From NCBI GenBank assembly GCA_002633005.1, contig NMRA01000487.1:177010-241009 (forward strand): a stretch of 64,000 nucleotides of DNA, written 5' to 3'. The position numbers and the translations under genes are program-made. The notes beneath the pieces were generated by a model that was given only the letters and a program-made list of their open reading frames with translations, was not told where the DNA came from and did no database searches. The DNA comes from Phoronis australis (taxonomy: Eukaryota > Phoronida > Phoronidae). How positions within the stretch are numbered: position 1 is the stretch's first letter; every line of letters starts with the position of its first letter. This document shows, piece after piece, positions 47,801-59,800 of the stretch.

Positions 47801-50800
47801 CGCTCCCGTCACACCTCCCCTTAAGAAAAGGAATGGAGCCCTTATAGTAAATGGCAAACGTCAATCACAACGTGTAAACATAAACCCCTTTTACTAACAT
47901 GTTTACATATAACATAAACCAAAAACCCTTTAATAAATAAGATGTAGTGTGACATCAAGAATAAAAATACTTTTCTAATTAAATTTGACTACAACTATTC
48001 CCCCTCCAAAAAAGAACAAATAACTAAAGAGACTCACAATCATAGCATATATCCACACGAGTAGTCCAACGTGTCTAAAAACAAAAATATGCCCCACTGG
48101 TACAAGTATCAGGGAGCAATGAAATACTGGACTAAGCTGTGATAACACTCTAATTGTTGGTGATGACCTGGGGAGAGTATATATACATTTTTTCAGGTAT
48201 CATTTATAAACAAGTACAAAAATACAAACAAACAAATAAGTACATCCATTCTTTCGTGCATGCACACCTCAGGAGAGACCATTCTCGTATCTCGTATAAA
48301 GTAAACAACTTCTACATGGAGTTAACGTAAACAATAAAATTTTCCCATTTCGCAGAGAAGCTGTCATATACAAAGTTTATATATGTAAATAATTTTTCAA
48401 TGTTATAGTAATCATAGGTAAATGTAACAAACTTGTGAAAATTAGGTGTATTATTGTGACATCTCTCCTTGTAAATTTACTATTTGGCTAGTAGAAGCAA
48501 AATCTTAAGTAGAAAAATGCGCGTCTCATAAAGTCCAAGAATAACACATTTGTAAGAGATACAGTTGAGAAGCTGAATGAGACACTTTTGAAGGAGCTTT
48601 CCGAATTCCTTACATTTGTTTATAAAGACTATGAAAAAACTGAACTATTAAAACATACTGGCCATAAAATGAGTATTGATAATACTTCAGTGGTGATACA
48701 ATAAGTGGGTACCAGCTTCGAAACCCATAAGTTATAATAATGATGTAGTCTTTGGTAACATCCGTATACTATATGAAAGCACCATAACTTATATATAATT
48801 TTAGCAAATAAGCACCACTATAGAAAAATAATTGGCCAGTTTACTACTTAACTACTTATCTAACTTCAGGGACATTACATTTCTCCTAGTACCAAGGGCA
48901 AGGCATAAACCCAGAGACCGTAATCAGCCTCTGAATTTACAATAAGTGGCAATTACCCAAGGGACTAGGAGAAAACCTTGGGCATAAATTATGATCCCGG
49001 TACACCTGGATGCTACACTGCATCTAACAACTTGTTAGAGTTGGTAAAGCTGCGTGGTCTTCCTGGTGGAAGCAGCCAGCACCCCATGGAGTGAACGACA
49101 AGAACGCTACGCCACCTCCATGGCCACCTCCCCCAGGTATTGGGGCGCCATTTGGGCTTGCCGAATGGTGAGGTGTGGGGAATCAGACTCAAGTACCAGT
49201 CAATTCAGCGGTACCCCATAAGCCCTTATTCTGGAACTTCAGAAACCGTTTTGCCTGACCGGCAAAGCCAAAGTAACAGTTTCTGAAGTATCCAGACCAC
49301 TATCGCACATCCTCGAGTACACCTCCAAAACAATAGAGATGCAAATGCAAGTCTGAGCCACAGTGACGCTTCAGGAGGTCAAACACAAAGTCCTGGCCTT
49401 CCTGGAAACGGGGGTTATCGGGGGAACCGTGTAGGTGGATAACCACGACTTTATGTTTTAGGGTGGAGGAACTGGCAGGCACCTTCGCAAAGATACGTAC
49501 CAGCTTCTTCAAAGCCTCCTTTTGGGTGGGCAAGTCCTCCCGGTCCTTCAGATTGACCTCACCTAAACCAGCTACAAAGGGCTCCTTCAATAGCTGAGGG
49601 AGTTGGTCTAGAACACCTAGATGTATTGGCCCAAACCTTTTGGGGTGGATACCCACTACAGCTTTCCAGCCATGTAGAAAATGAGCAGCCTCAGTGTACT
49701 TCCAGTTTTCCACATCGTAGAAAACTGCAACCCCGCCGACCAACTGTACCTGTTTCATAGAAGCCCGTGGCAGGTGGGCGGCAAGCATTTGCTTGGTCGT
49801 CTGCATCCTAGTCCCATAGAGTTGTCGCTGAGCCAAACATGCTGACAAGCGATCCAAATGGAAATGGTTATCGATAGCCAAATCTGGGATTGGCCCTGGT
49901 TTATCTTAGGATGTGGTCGGCGAAGCCTCAGATGATCGTCGACACTTAAAGGGCTGGCCAGGTGGGTTGCGAGCTTTTGCCGCATGCCACATCTGAAGGT
50001 ACGGCGAACCAGCATCCCTCAGCCCTTGTTGTGCCAATTGTTGTATTATCGTCTGCCGAGATAGGTTCGCACTATTTCAGTGTCAGAGTTATCCCAGAGG
50101 GTACTCATATCACGTCCGTATACGACGACAAAAGGTCCAGACAATCTTTTCACGTGGTCTTCACATGTGACCGGTCATATAGCGTCATTGTGACCTCTGC
50201 TGGGCTCTTTTGGCGTTAGGGGTCGCACTAGGCCAAGACCAATGTTGCATCAACAAAAGGACATCACAACATAAATGCTACAGCCGAGACTGACGCCTGC
50301 ATTTACTACGTTCCATAATTCAACAAAGGATCGAAATGCCGATCCTTACATGTTGGCACATGGTTGGTAATAACTGAACTGTGCATAACTGTGAAAATAA
50401 CAATAAAACAAGTGCGGGTTAGTGCCAGGATAAAACAAGTTTGATTATTTACTGAGCAAGGTTGGTGTTCTAGATGCGACCTGTGTATGTCTCTTTTGTT
50501 TCTGATGAGATTCCATGTTGTGGCAGACTATTCCAAAGTATAATGGTGGATGGGAAGAAAGAGTTTGCATAGTGTGTAGTGCACATGTATGGTCTCTTGA
50601 AGGTGTGAGAGTAGGAATTACATGATCTAGAGATATGTAGGGGTGGGAGGTATGTGTCTTATGGATGGCAACCAGGTTGTGTACGGTCTTGCACATAAGG
50701 GACAGTTTATTTTGCGCTCGTCTTTCTTGAAGAGTGGGCCATTTGAGAGTGGTAAGCGCAACTGAAACAGATGAGTGTCTGGGTGAACATGGCTGCTCTA

Positions 50801-53800
50801 CATTGTATTCTTTCTATCTTGTCTGTTGAAGCTAGTAGAGGGATGCCAGATGGAGGATGAGTATTCAAGTTTTGGTCTAACTAGTTTACTAAAGATACTA
50901 AGTAACTAAAACCTATGAGGCCAGATTTTCAATTAAAAAAGAACTAAATTCTTCACAAAAGTACGTGACTGGGATACTAGAGAAAAAAATGTTTTCAAAT
51001 TACATATGGTACAAAAAACAAGTGAAATTTATCTGTTTGACTAAAAAAATATGTTTTAAAGTTTACTAGAAAATATGTTTTAAAGTTTACTAGAAAAATA
51101 TACTACCATACAGTATGTAGATAAAAATAAAGTATACCATATGAAAAAGTAACAAACACAGAACATTAAAGAACTAACAACAATTAACATCAAGGTAGCA
51201 TAGTGGGTCTTTCAATTTTTTATAAGCATAGAGCAGAAGCTGAACAGACCTACCCGCAAATGAGCATCCCTGGAACAGTCTTCAATTTTGACTGAAAACG
51301 AAGTAAGAGTTCAACTTAATACACTACTATGCTTCTACTCTCCGATATAAAGTCTATAGAAACGCTGAGTGTTCCGAGTGGTCTGCTGGAGGATCTGAGC
51401 CACCGTAATGTCACGATGTTTGGCGATAACTTCAGCCACTTCACCGATAAACTGGGGATAATTAGGTCGCTCGTGCAAGGAAAGGTGAGCCGAATCGGCC
51501 TCCAAGAGAAGACGGTCTTTGGGCACCTTCCGTAATTCTTGGACTTCCCAGAGTGTAAAGGTGTTGCAACTACCAGAGAACCCGTAGTAGCAGTTCGGGA
51601 ACTCACGGTGGAAGTTACTCACTGCCACGGAGTCGCCTGTGAATGTATGAAGATGGATCCACTGGGATGTAGACAGCTGCTCTCGAAGAATGTCGGAGGC
51701 AGTGTGGAAGCCCCACTCAGAATTAGCGCCTGGTGATGCTGCCCTGATGTGAAGGACAACCACCATGTCGTGACAATGTCCAAGGCTGGTGAACTCCAAA
51801 ATCAGGCCTTCCACAAAACGGCGTTGATGTTTCTCTTTTCCTAAGGCTTGTTTGAATGCGATCTCCCCTAGACAGGCAACTTCAGGTTCCCGCAAGAGAC
51901 GGAACAAGGTAATCCTAGCCTTTCCTGAAAAGTTGGACTCCTGTTTCAGGTGGACACCAGTGAGTGCCTTGAACCCCCGGGAAGACCTTTTAGGTACTCC
52001 TTAAGTGGATGACGGAAGTACTCCGTTGGGTTCCAGAATACAAGCTACAAGCACACCACCCATCAGCTTGATTGGGTCGGATGATATTCTGTGGTGCTTG
52101 GTCGCCAGAAGGTCAGAGACGGACAGCAGTCAAGCCCTGCAGACGTTAGACTGACAAGCCAATGTTAGGCGGTCCATATGGAAGTGAGAATCCACAGCAC
52201 CTTCCAAGACGGGGGTGACAATGTAGTAGATGCTGACAATGGCACAGGCTGCCAACTATGCCAAATATTGTAGTCACTGCAGGTTCTCGTGCATTTTACC
52301 TTTACTCATTGGCATCTACTTCTTCACATACCTTCAAGAACACCGTGAAGAAACGTCTTACCTGTAGCAGGACGAAACGTGAGACAGAAAGCACTTTCTA
52401 TCATGCCCCAGTCACGTGACTATGCTAATACAACTTCCTCCCACTAACAAAAACTAACAGACGTTCATGATGAGACAACATGAAAGACGTGACAACATAA
52501 AACTACATTCACAACATTAGTATGCTTTGAAATTGTGCATGGATGGGGAGAGATTGATTAAATCCAGTAATTTATTATTGATAATCACTAATTAAAACAA
52601 GCGAAACCTGTTGTTAATTAAGTAGACTAACATTAACAACAAAAAAGAGTAACTGTTAGCGCCTTTTGTAAGGATTACTTCAATCAATTAACTATAAATA
52701 ATCAAACGTTTTACCTGCTGTCCAAGCTGTAGGACTCAACACACGTTGGATGACAGTCCTGTTGGTGAATCTTTCATACTGTGCTGCGATAGTGTACTTG
52801 TTGGTCACAGTCCTTTCGTGATGCAACACTTGCAGGCAGTACCTCTACCCAGGGTTCCTCTTGCTGGTCACAGTACTTAGTGACGCAACACTCCCGGCAG
52901 TATCATTTTTAGAAGGTCTGTAAAGAGTTGTGTACACGCGACTTATTAATATACAAGAGCTCACGTACAGAATGGAATAAATTGCATTCAAAGTTTTTCC
53001 CTTGATCAGATAAAATCTGATAGGATGTCCTAAACAAGCAAAGAATTCATTGACTACAACTGTGGCTGTAACTTCTGTGGTCTGAGAAGGTAGGGGAATG
53101 CATTCCACCCACTTACTAAACTGATCAACTACCATCAACACATACTGGTTGTTACTTGAAGATTAGGGTAGCGGACCATGGAAGTCGATGTGTACACGTT
53201 CCATCGGTGCTCCAGCATGAAAACGAATCGTGGGAGACTGACCATGCCTTGTTCCCTGCTTATTCTGGTTACATGCTGGGCAGTAGCAATGAAAAACTGC
53301 ACATCATTTGTCAGTTGACACATCTAAGTCTTTGCACCTACCCTCAAGATTTTCTAAACGGGACTCTAAAGAGCCATGAGGAATAAACTTAAGAGCTGGC
53401 TTCTTGGTCACCTGGTGAACAGCAAATTTACCTTCTTCCACACTCAGTTCTCTACAAAAAGACACTCAATTTGGTGAATTGGAAGTAGCCATTAAGTCTT
53501 TGGTTGTTGAAAACCACCTAGCGGCATTCAAAGCATCCATGACTATTTGATAGACTGTTAATAGCCAACTGAGCAATCTGTCTCGCAGACCTAAACAGAA
53601 CGGAAGAATCTTCTGAGCTTTGTCAGTCCCTCGCCTCTGGAAAGGCCAACAAGAATAATCTTGTAAGACGGTCAGCCCATTGTTCTAAACACTCGTCAGA
53701 AGTCTACTTGGCTGACTGAAACCTAAGTTAGTGCATTTCGTTGCACTTGACATCTGCCCCAGAGCGACAATTCATGTTATCCACAATTTGGTTGAAACTT

Positions 53801-56800
53801 GAGTGTGGATGAGCTTTGGTATGGTTGGAAAATCAACGAGAGGCATCACTTTCTAAACACATGCCCAGCTTGGTCCTACATTTTTGACTAGACCAAAAAT
53901 TGTCTTGGTCAACATTACAGAATTTCCATAAAAAATTTTCTCATGTACCTAACTTGCCATTAAAGGTTATGTTGTATTAGTTGTGTGACAAGTAATGAGT
54001 GTCAGAGACAGAGCTAGAACTTGAGGGCTTAGGTGACATGCTAGTATACGAAGAAAAATGAGTTTTTGCATAAGCACTGCCACTACCAGTCTTCGACGAT
54101 GTGGTCAGTTTTTGAAGCCAACTTGGGAAAAGCAGTCAGGGCTAGGGGTAAGTTTTGATGGAGTTTTCGTACCATATATATCACAAACCTTGACCAGTTT
54201 CTCCAAATAGTCTGGAATGTATCTTACACACGTTCTTCGGAGTAAAAGGTGACATTTCTCTGAAGTCAATAATATGAGCAGCAATATCAGTGATTATACC
54301 CAGTATGTCCAACAAAGCAACCATTCCACAGGCAATAATTGGGCAAGTCTTAAAATCAGCATTTCATTAAGTGTACTTTCTTAAGATACCAGTTTAGTTA
54401 CCACAATACCATCAAGGATGTACCTTGCGTAAACCATCGTACACTCTTACACTGACGTCAGTGTCGCATTTCACCAAAATACCAATGCATTTGCTATTCC
54501 TAAACTTGCACAGTATTTCGTCTGTCAGAACATCTGTTATGGTCACTGCAATTCCAGCACATCTCTTGCCGTTGTAGGAAGCTGATATTTACTCGCTATT
54601 TTTTTAAAGCACTTACGAAGTGTTCATGTTCGTGAATGGCATTTCTGTTTAGCTATGCAATAAGCAATGTTAAACGTGGCACATGGATCTTTTTTCGTTT
54701 GTTCATCCATGTGAGATGTCATCTTCTGGAAACTTTCTATGATGGCTGACGTTTACGTTTTCCTTTTTTGTCCATTGATGTTTGGAGGCAAGTTATGTGG
54801 GATGCAGACATTTCATGTGCTGATAACGTCTCTTCTTTGTGGGCTTGCATCCAGTCAACAACTGGGCTTGGCTCTTAGTAGGTGGCTCCAACATATACAG
54901 CAAAATATTAGCGCGGTGTCATTATAAACTTGCAACCAAAAATACAAAACATGGTGAACCAATGTTTTTCTTTTGATCAGCAGAAAGTTCATTTTGGTTC
55001 TGCGCTTTGGGATCTATTTGTCTGAACATTTGTAGATTCTGGTGCTGTAGGTTTATGATCCACACCTTCTTTTGTGATTTTTGGAAAATTAAACATTGGT
55101 TCCTTGCTTTGATATGTCTTTGCTTGGAAGTTTGTGGATTCTGTTCCTTTGCATTTATGAGTCGTGTCTTCTGGACAAAGTGACAATGGAACAAAGGGGT
55201 TGGGCTGGAGCACGGAATTTGGTGCCAAATCCAAACTCCTATCACGCATGCACATAATATAAGAGAGGTGGTTTGTTACAAGATGTTGATGTGCATGGTT
55301 CCACTTGACTGTGAAGCAGGATAAACAGAGAATACAGGTCGGTCCAAGACGAATGACAAAGTTATGATGTGGACAAAACTGCTCCAGTTCTTGTCTTACA
55401 GTAAGGCTTGCCTCGTTCTTTATTTTATCCTTGGGTGCCTCCCCCCGATACATTTTTAGAAATCAACATGTTTAGGAATGTTAATTCGCTGAAAGAATTT
55501 AGGAGACATGCAGCAGACTATTCTACTGTGATTAGCATGGAACACCAGGTGTTCGTATAATTCGGCCGACGTTAGAGAACGTTACGTCTTAGAAAGCTTG
55601 TAGTCTTGTCCATTGGCCATAGGAACTGCATTATACAAACAGTAATACTGTGCCACTACTGTGCCGATAGAACCTGTTAATTTTGGAGAGAAGTTCAGCC
55701 TGCGGGTATATGAATAACAAAATATCCGTAAAAACAATTTCTGGAGGCTGCTACTAGGGCTACTGCTGGGTTCCAGCAGGTGCCTAGACAAAGGCAGCCA
55801 GATGAGTGAAACTCCGGAGTCATAATCAGATAGGCCTACACTATAGCCACCAAAACTGAAAAGTATGTATCTTGGAACAAATATATTTATGTTTAACCTT
55901 TGAGTAATCAAGCAATATTGCCAAGTTCATCTGCTCGTGTGGCCGTCCACAAAGTTTGATCTAGTATCGTTTACACCTTTCAACATCACTTTTCGGCTTA
56001 AGAATGCCCAAAAAGTGTTGATATATTCTTCTCTATTTGCATAACTGTTGTTGGAGTTACATATGCCGTAACAGCACCGTTTCACCATTGTTATCACACA
56101 GTTTCTTGAGGTATAGAATAAAATAAACTTTACCCGACAAGTATTGTTTTTCAGGTAAAATGGCGACTTAGAAATGCTGAGGAAGGTGTGTCAAGAATAC
56201 TGCGTTCTGATTGGTCATTTAAGTCGTCAAAATCCTAGGTCAATTGCTGGTGAGAAATTCAGTTCTGGGTGATATCTCCAAAATGTCCATATGCCCATTC
56301 AGGGCCACCTTGGCTGTCTTGTGCTGTTCAGACTGGAAAGGGCTTGATGTGATAGTACCACTCCAAAGAGTCAGTGAAACATTTAAGTACATTTCATACC
56401 TGACTGTAGCTGATTTTACATAAAGATGTTTCAATTTTTGAGAGATCGATAAATCTATTATTGTATCTACAGAATAAAGTTTTGCATAGAAGATTTGTGG
56501 AATCTGCTGAAAACTACAAATTAAAGAAGATTTACAATCATAAGATTAAATATACAGAACTAGAACATTTACTTAAATCTTTCAAACTGATAACTTGCCA
56601 TCAAGTCCAATGTCCGAAAGAAACTTAATTCCTTTTAAAATTCCAGCATTGCCATGCTCTGCATACTATTACGAGAACATGGAAACTAAACTTGGAATTA
56701 AATATGATATAGAGTACAAACAAATCTTATCCCTGGCTTACTCGGTTTGGTGGTGACATAAATTGTAAGTGGCTAGAGATCGTATGAATCTCACCTTTAA

Positions 56801-59800
56801 GACGCGATCCAATGTCATAGCAACTGTAACTGCTCTTTCCGACAAGGGTGGATATAATTCCTTATTTTGTCCCTGGTGTACTGCGTCTCAGAATTCTGCC
56901 ACCGTTTCGTTCTATATATCCGTATTGCATGTCATAATCAATTTTAGCTCAACAATGTGCTGTACCAAAGTGTTCTTGAGCAATTTTATGAGCTCTAGTT
57001 ATTCTTTCCATCAGTTCATGTGCATACCCCCTGGGGCTTTAGCAGCCGTCTTTTGGATGGTCAGAATTTTATTTTGGACAAGTTTGTTGGGACAGCCTGT
57101 CAAGTTTGTTTAGTGGCGCACAATTTCTCAATAAACAACAAAAGATTGAAGTTAATTATATAAATGATATGTTATCCCATACACACAACACACATAGAAC
57201 TCATATTAATGATTGCTGACTATCACACGGAAAGTTGTCAAAGTTCGTATGTGCCTCTTGGGGCCTTGCATAGTGCCACAACTCATTAGCTTGTCAGCTT
57301 CACCAATTGTTCACTGCTTTGGCGTGACTGTCATGCATTCTCCAGCCTTGCTTGAGCTTGACCAGTCGCCAAGCTCACAGTTCAGTTGCGTCATGACAAA
57401 ACGAGGGTCACCTGGAAATTGCACAAGTTCAATAATGAAGTATTAAGTCAAATGATACTCCATAACAAACCACAGCATAAATACACTTTCACAACCAGAA
57501 GGAACCTAGAGGCCGCCTGCGCATAACACTCAGGTTAATTAACAAACAGACTGACATGTCGTATTAAAAGTACCTGTTATATAAGTCGTACTTGTTTCAA
57601 CACATTTTAACTGACATGAGCACCATGTGCTGCAAACATGAGATACAGAGCGTAGCAGAACTCAGCTGCATTACACCCAACCACTGTTGGACTGCACCAA
57701 GCAATGCGTGTGTAACAGCAATAGTGTGACTGACTACCGGCCCATTAGCATAAGTATACAAGGGGTTGGCTCAGTATTAACCAAGTAATAATAACCATGT
57801 AATTGATAACCAAATCACATGCAGTCGGCCCAAATTGTGACACAGCCAGAATTAAAAAAGACTTCTAAAATTATTAAAAGTTCCTTAGAATGACGGCCAC
57901 TTTCTTAATATTATTGGCTGATTGGTCGTCACTCAAATAGATTGGCCATGAGCCATTACAGAAGTAAGAAATTTTCTGCACAAAAAGTTCTTCCTTAGCG
58001 TATTTTTCAAAGTATTCTGTGCACCCCGCAACATCGTTGGGACTTACCAGCAACAGTGTTAGAAATATCAATAAACCTTTGAATGGAAATCCTTTTGATG
58101 ACTTACTGGGTGGTCTGCTCTGGAAACTATCCCACAGTTTGTTTCCAGAACAAAACACCCAATTATTTCCATTTTCATCAGTGTATTGCACGAAGTTACT
58201 GCCACTGCACTGCAGCCGTCAGCTGTTTTGAAAATGTTTTTCTTCAGAGTGATACAGGTGTTTCACCTGTCTGTCACATTGGCGATGTGCCAGAGTGATG
58301 AAAGTGAAAAATATCTTGTTTCTTACCACCTTTTACATGTTAGCTAGTTTTACTTGTGTTATGAAAATATTGAAACATTGATAATACTCAAGAATTTTAT
58401 AAATTATTGCCCATGTTTTTGAGTACAGATGTTTGAAGGCTTGGTGGGATTTGAGCACCTGTGGCGGTACAAGGCTATGATAAATCTTTGACTTACTTTG
58501 CATGCATATTTCTCAAACTTGTCACTTCACTTTTCAAATTCCTAATTAACTACCCTATTTCTAATTGCTACCTTGCTTAACTCGTTGCGCACAACTTGTG
58601 AATCCTTCATTTCCCATTTTATGCCCACAGCATCGCTTCTAAAATCTACTGGTCTATTTACAGAAATTTTGGCCAGCCATTTCTCGGGATATCTTCATGT
58701 GTTACAGCATTCTAAGAACAAGCACGGGTATCTTGTGTACCCGTGGTGTTCAAAACATGATGAGCATGTTGGATTCTAGGTACATGGTGGAATTTGAACT
58801 TTTGACCCTTAGTTATCAGTCCAGTATTCTAAACATTAGACCGCTAAGTCTTTAAAAATGATGTTACTACATCACCATCTGAAAGTTGTTTTAAAAGCAT
58901 ACATACCGATACGTGTGCATAAATTATCATTCTAAGACATCGCCTTGATCATGGTTCCAAAGAGTACAAGTTGAGCAAAGTAACATGACAATAGGGCAGG
59001 CTTTGGCAAGTTTTGTTTTAGGGTAACTGTAGTCACATTTACCACCAGGGAATATTTTTGAAATATTGTGAGCATTTACAATTATAGAGTGCTTCAAAGA
59101 TGAAAAAGATAGTAATTTTTGCAATGATATTTCACGGAAATTTGTGCATTTTTAACTAAATATTTGTCTGCCGTTTGTATGCTAAATAGGTGAAATTGTC
59201 GTTCTGGTTTTTATGTGCATTGTCTGTCTGTTGACTACAAATCAAGACTTTGATTGTATGATAAATATGTTAATATCTGGGTTGCAAACCCATTCAGTAA
59301 ATAGTGTCGCTTTGCCACTAACATCACAACTCCCCGTTGTGAGGGTGTTGTCTAGAGGACAAGCATAAATCCCAGACTTAAACTCTCATCACAGGTCCTC
59401 TAAATATGGATTAAACTAGTTTAAAAATCCCCAGGAGTGGTAAGGGCTAAATCCAACCCTGGAGGAGTAATCGTTAAAGGTGGCAACATGCAACACATAT
59501 TCAGTGGAGTGCACCGTGTGTTGTTTATTGCAAAGCAGTAGCCATAACTCCTAAGTCGCATACTAGAGAGGAGTTTGTGGGAACTGTAAGGGAGTTGCAA
59601 TGAAACGACAGAGTTTTTTCAGTGGGAAAGCGACACATTTGTACAACTCTCGCGCATGGAGATATCTTTACTTGTGCACCAAAATTGGTGTTTACTAATT
59701 ACTGCTGTAATTCACTACTCAAAACATTTCATCCTATTTTGCTTGTGAGTTTGCTTACTTGTTCTGCAGTCTTGCTTCTCATCTATGCCATTTTATCTAT

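Larger units (their letters stand above)
45697..50324 (-). mobile_element. Repeat pair B with a second TatD-like gene (LTR element-like)
   Basis: Two direct repeats of about 285 bp, at 45697-45978 and 50038-50324, share TGTATTATCGTCTGCCGAGA, 'ctatttcagtgtc', 'catgtgaccggtca' and 'cagccgagactgac'. In the - orientation the right repeat ends ...CGATAATACA. Four bases later comes TTGGCACAAC, the same spacing and start as the possible primer-binding site of element A, and a TatD gene follows. Neither a polypurine tract nor a target duplication was found, so one end may be eroded or rearranged. No pol gene is visible. Confidence 0.65.
44707..52518 (-). mobile_element. LTR element A carrying a TatD-like gene
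   Basis: Minus-oriented LTR element. LTRs of about 250 bp lie at 52269-52518 (5') and 44707-45550 (3', split by a nested insertion). Both outer flanks carry the 5-bp target duplication AGTAT (44702-44706 and 52519-52523). Next to the 3' LTR is the polypurine tract AAGGAGAGGAGG (- strand). Four bases after the 5' LTR is TTGGCATAG, a possible primer-binding site. A broken TatD-family gene follows directly. No gag, protease, reverse transcriptase or integrase was seen inside. The interior also holds a LINE fragment and repeat pair B. Confidence 0.8.

Noticed and set aside
52850-53345. Integrase as part of element A
   Set aside because: It lies to the right of the element's 5' LTR and its target duplication, so it is outside the element.
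57874-58191. 105-codon - strand frame with a hydrophobic segment resembling a signal or membrane helix
   Set aside because: No homology recognised, no neighbouring exons, and the length is within chance for AT-rich DNA.
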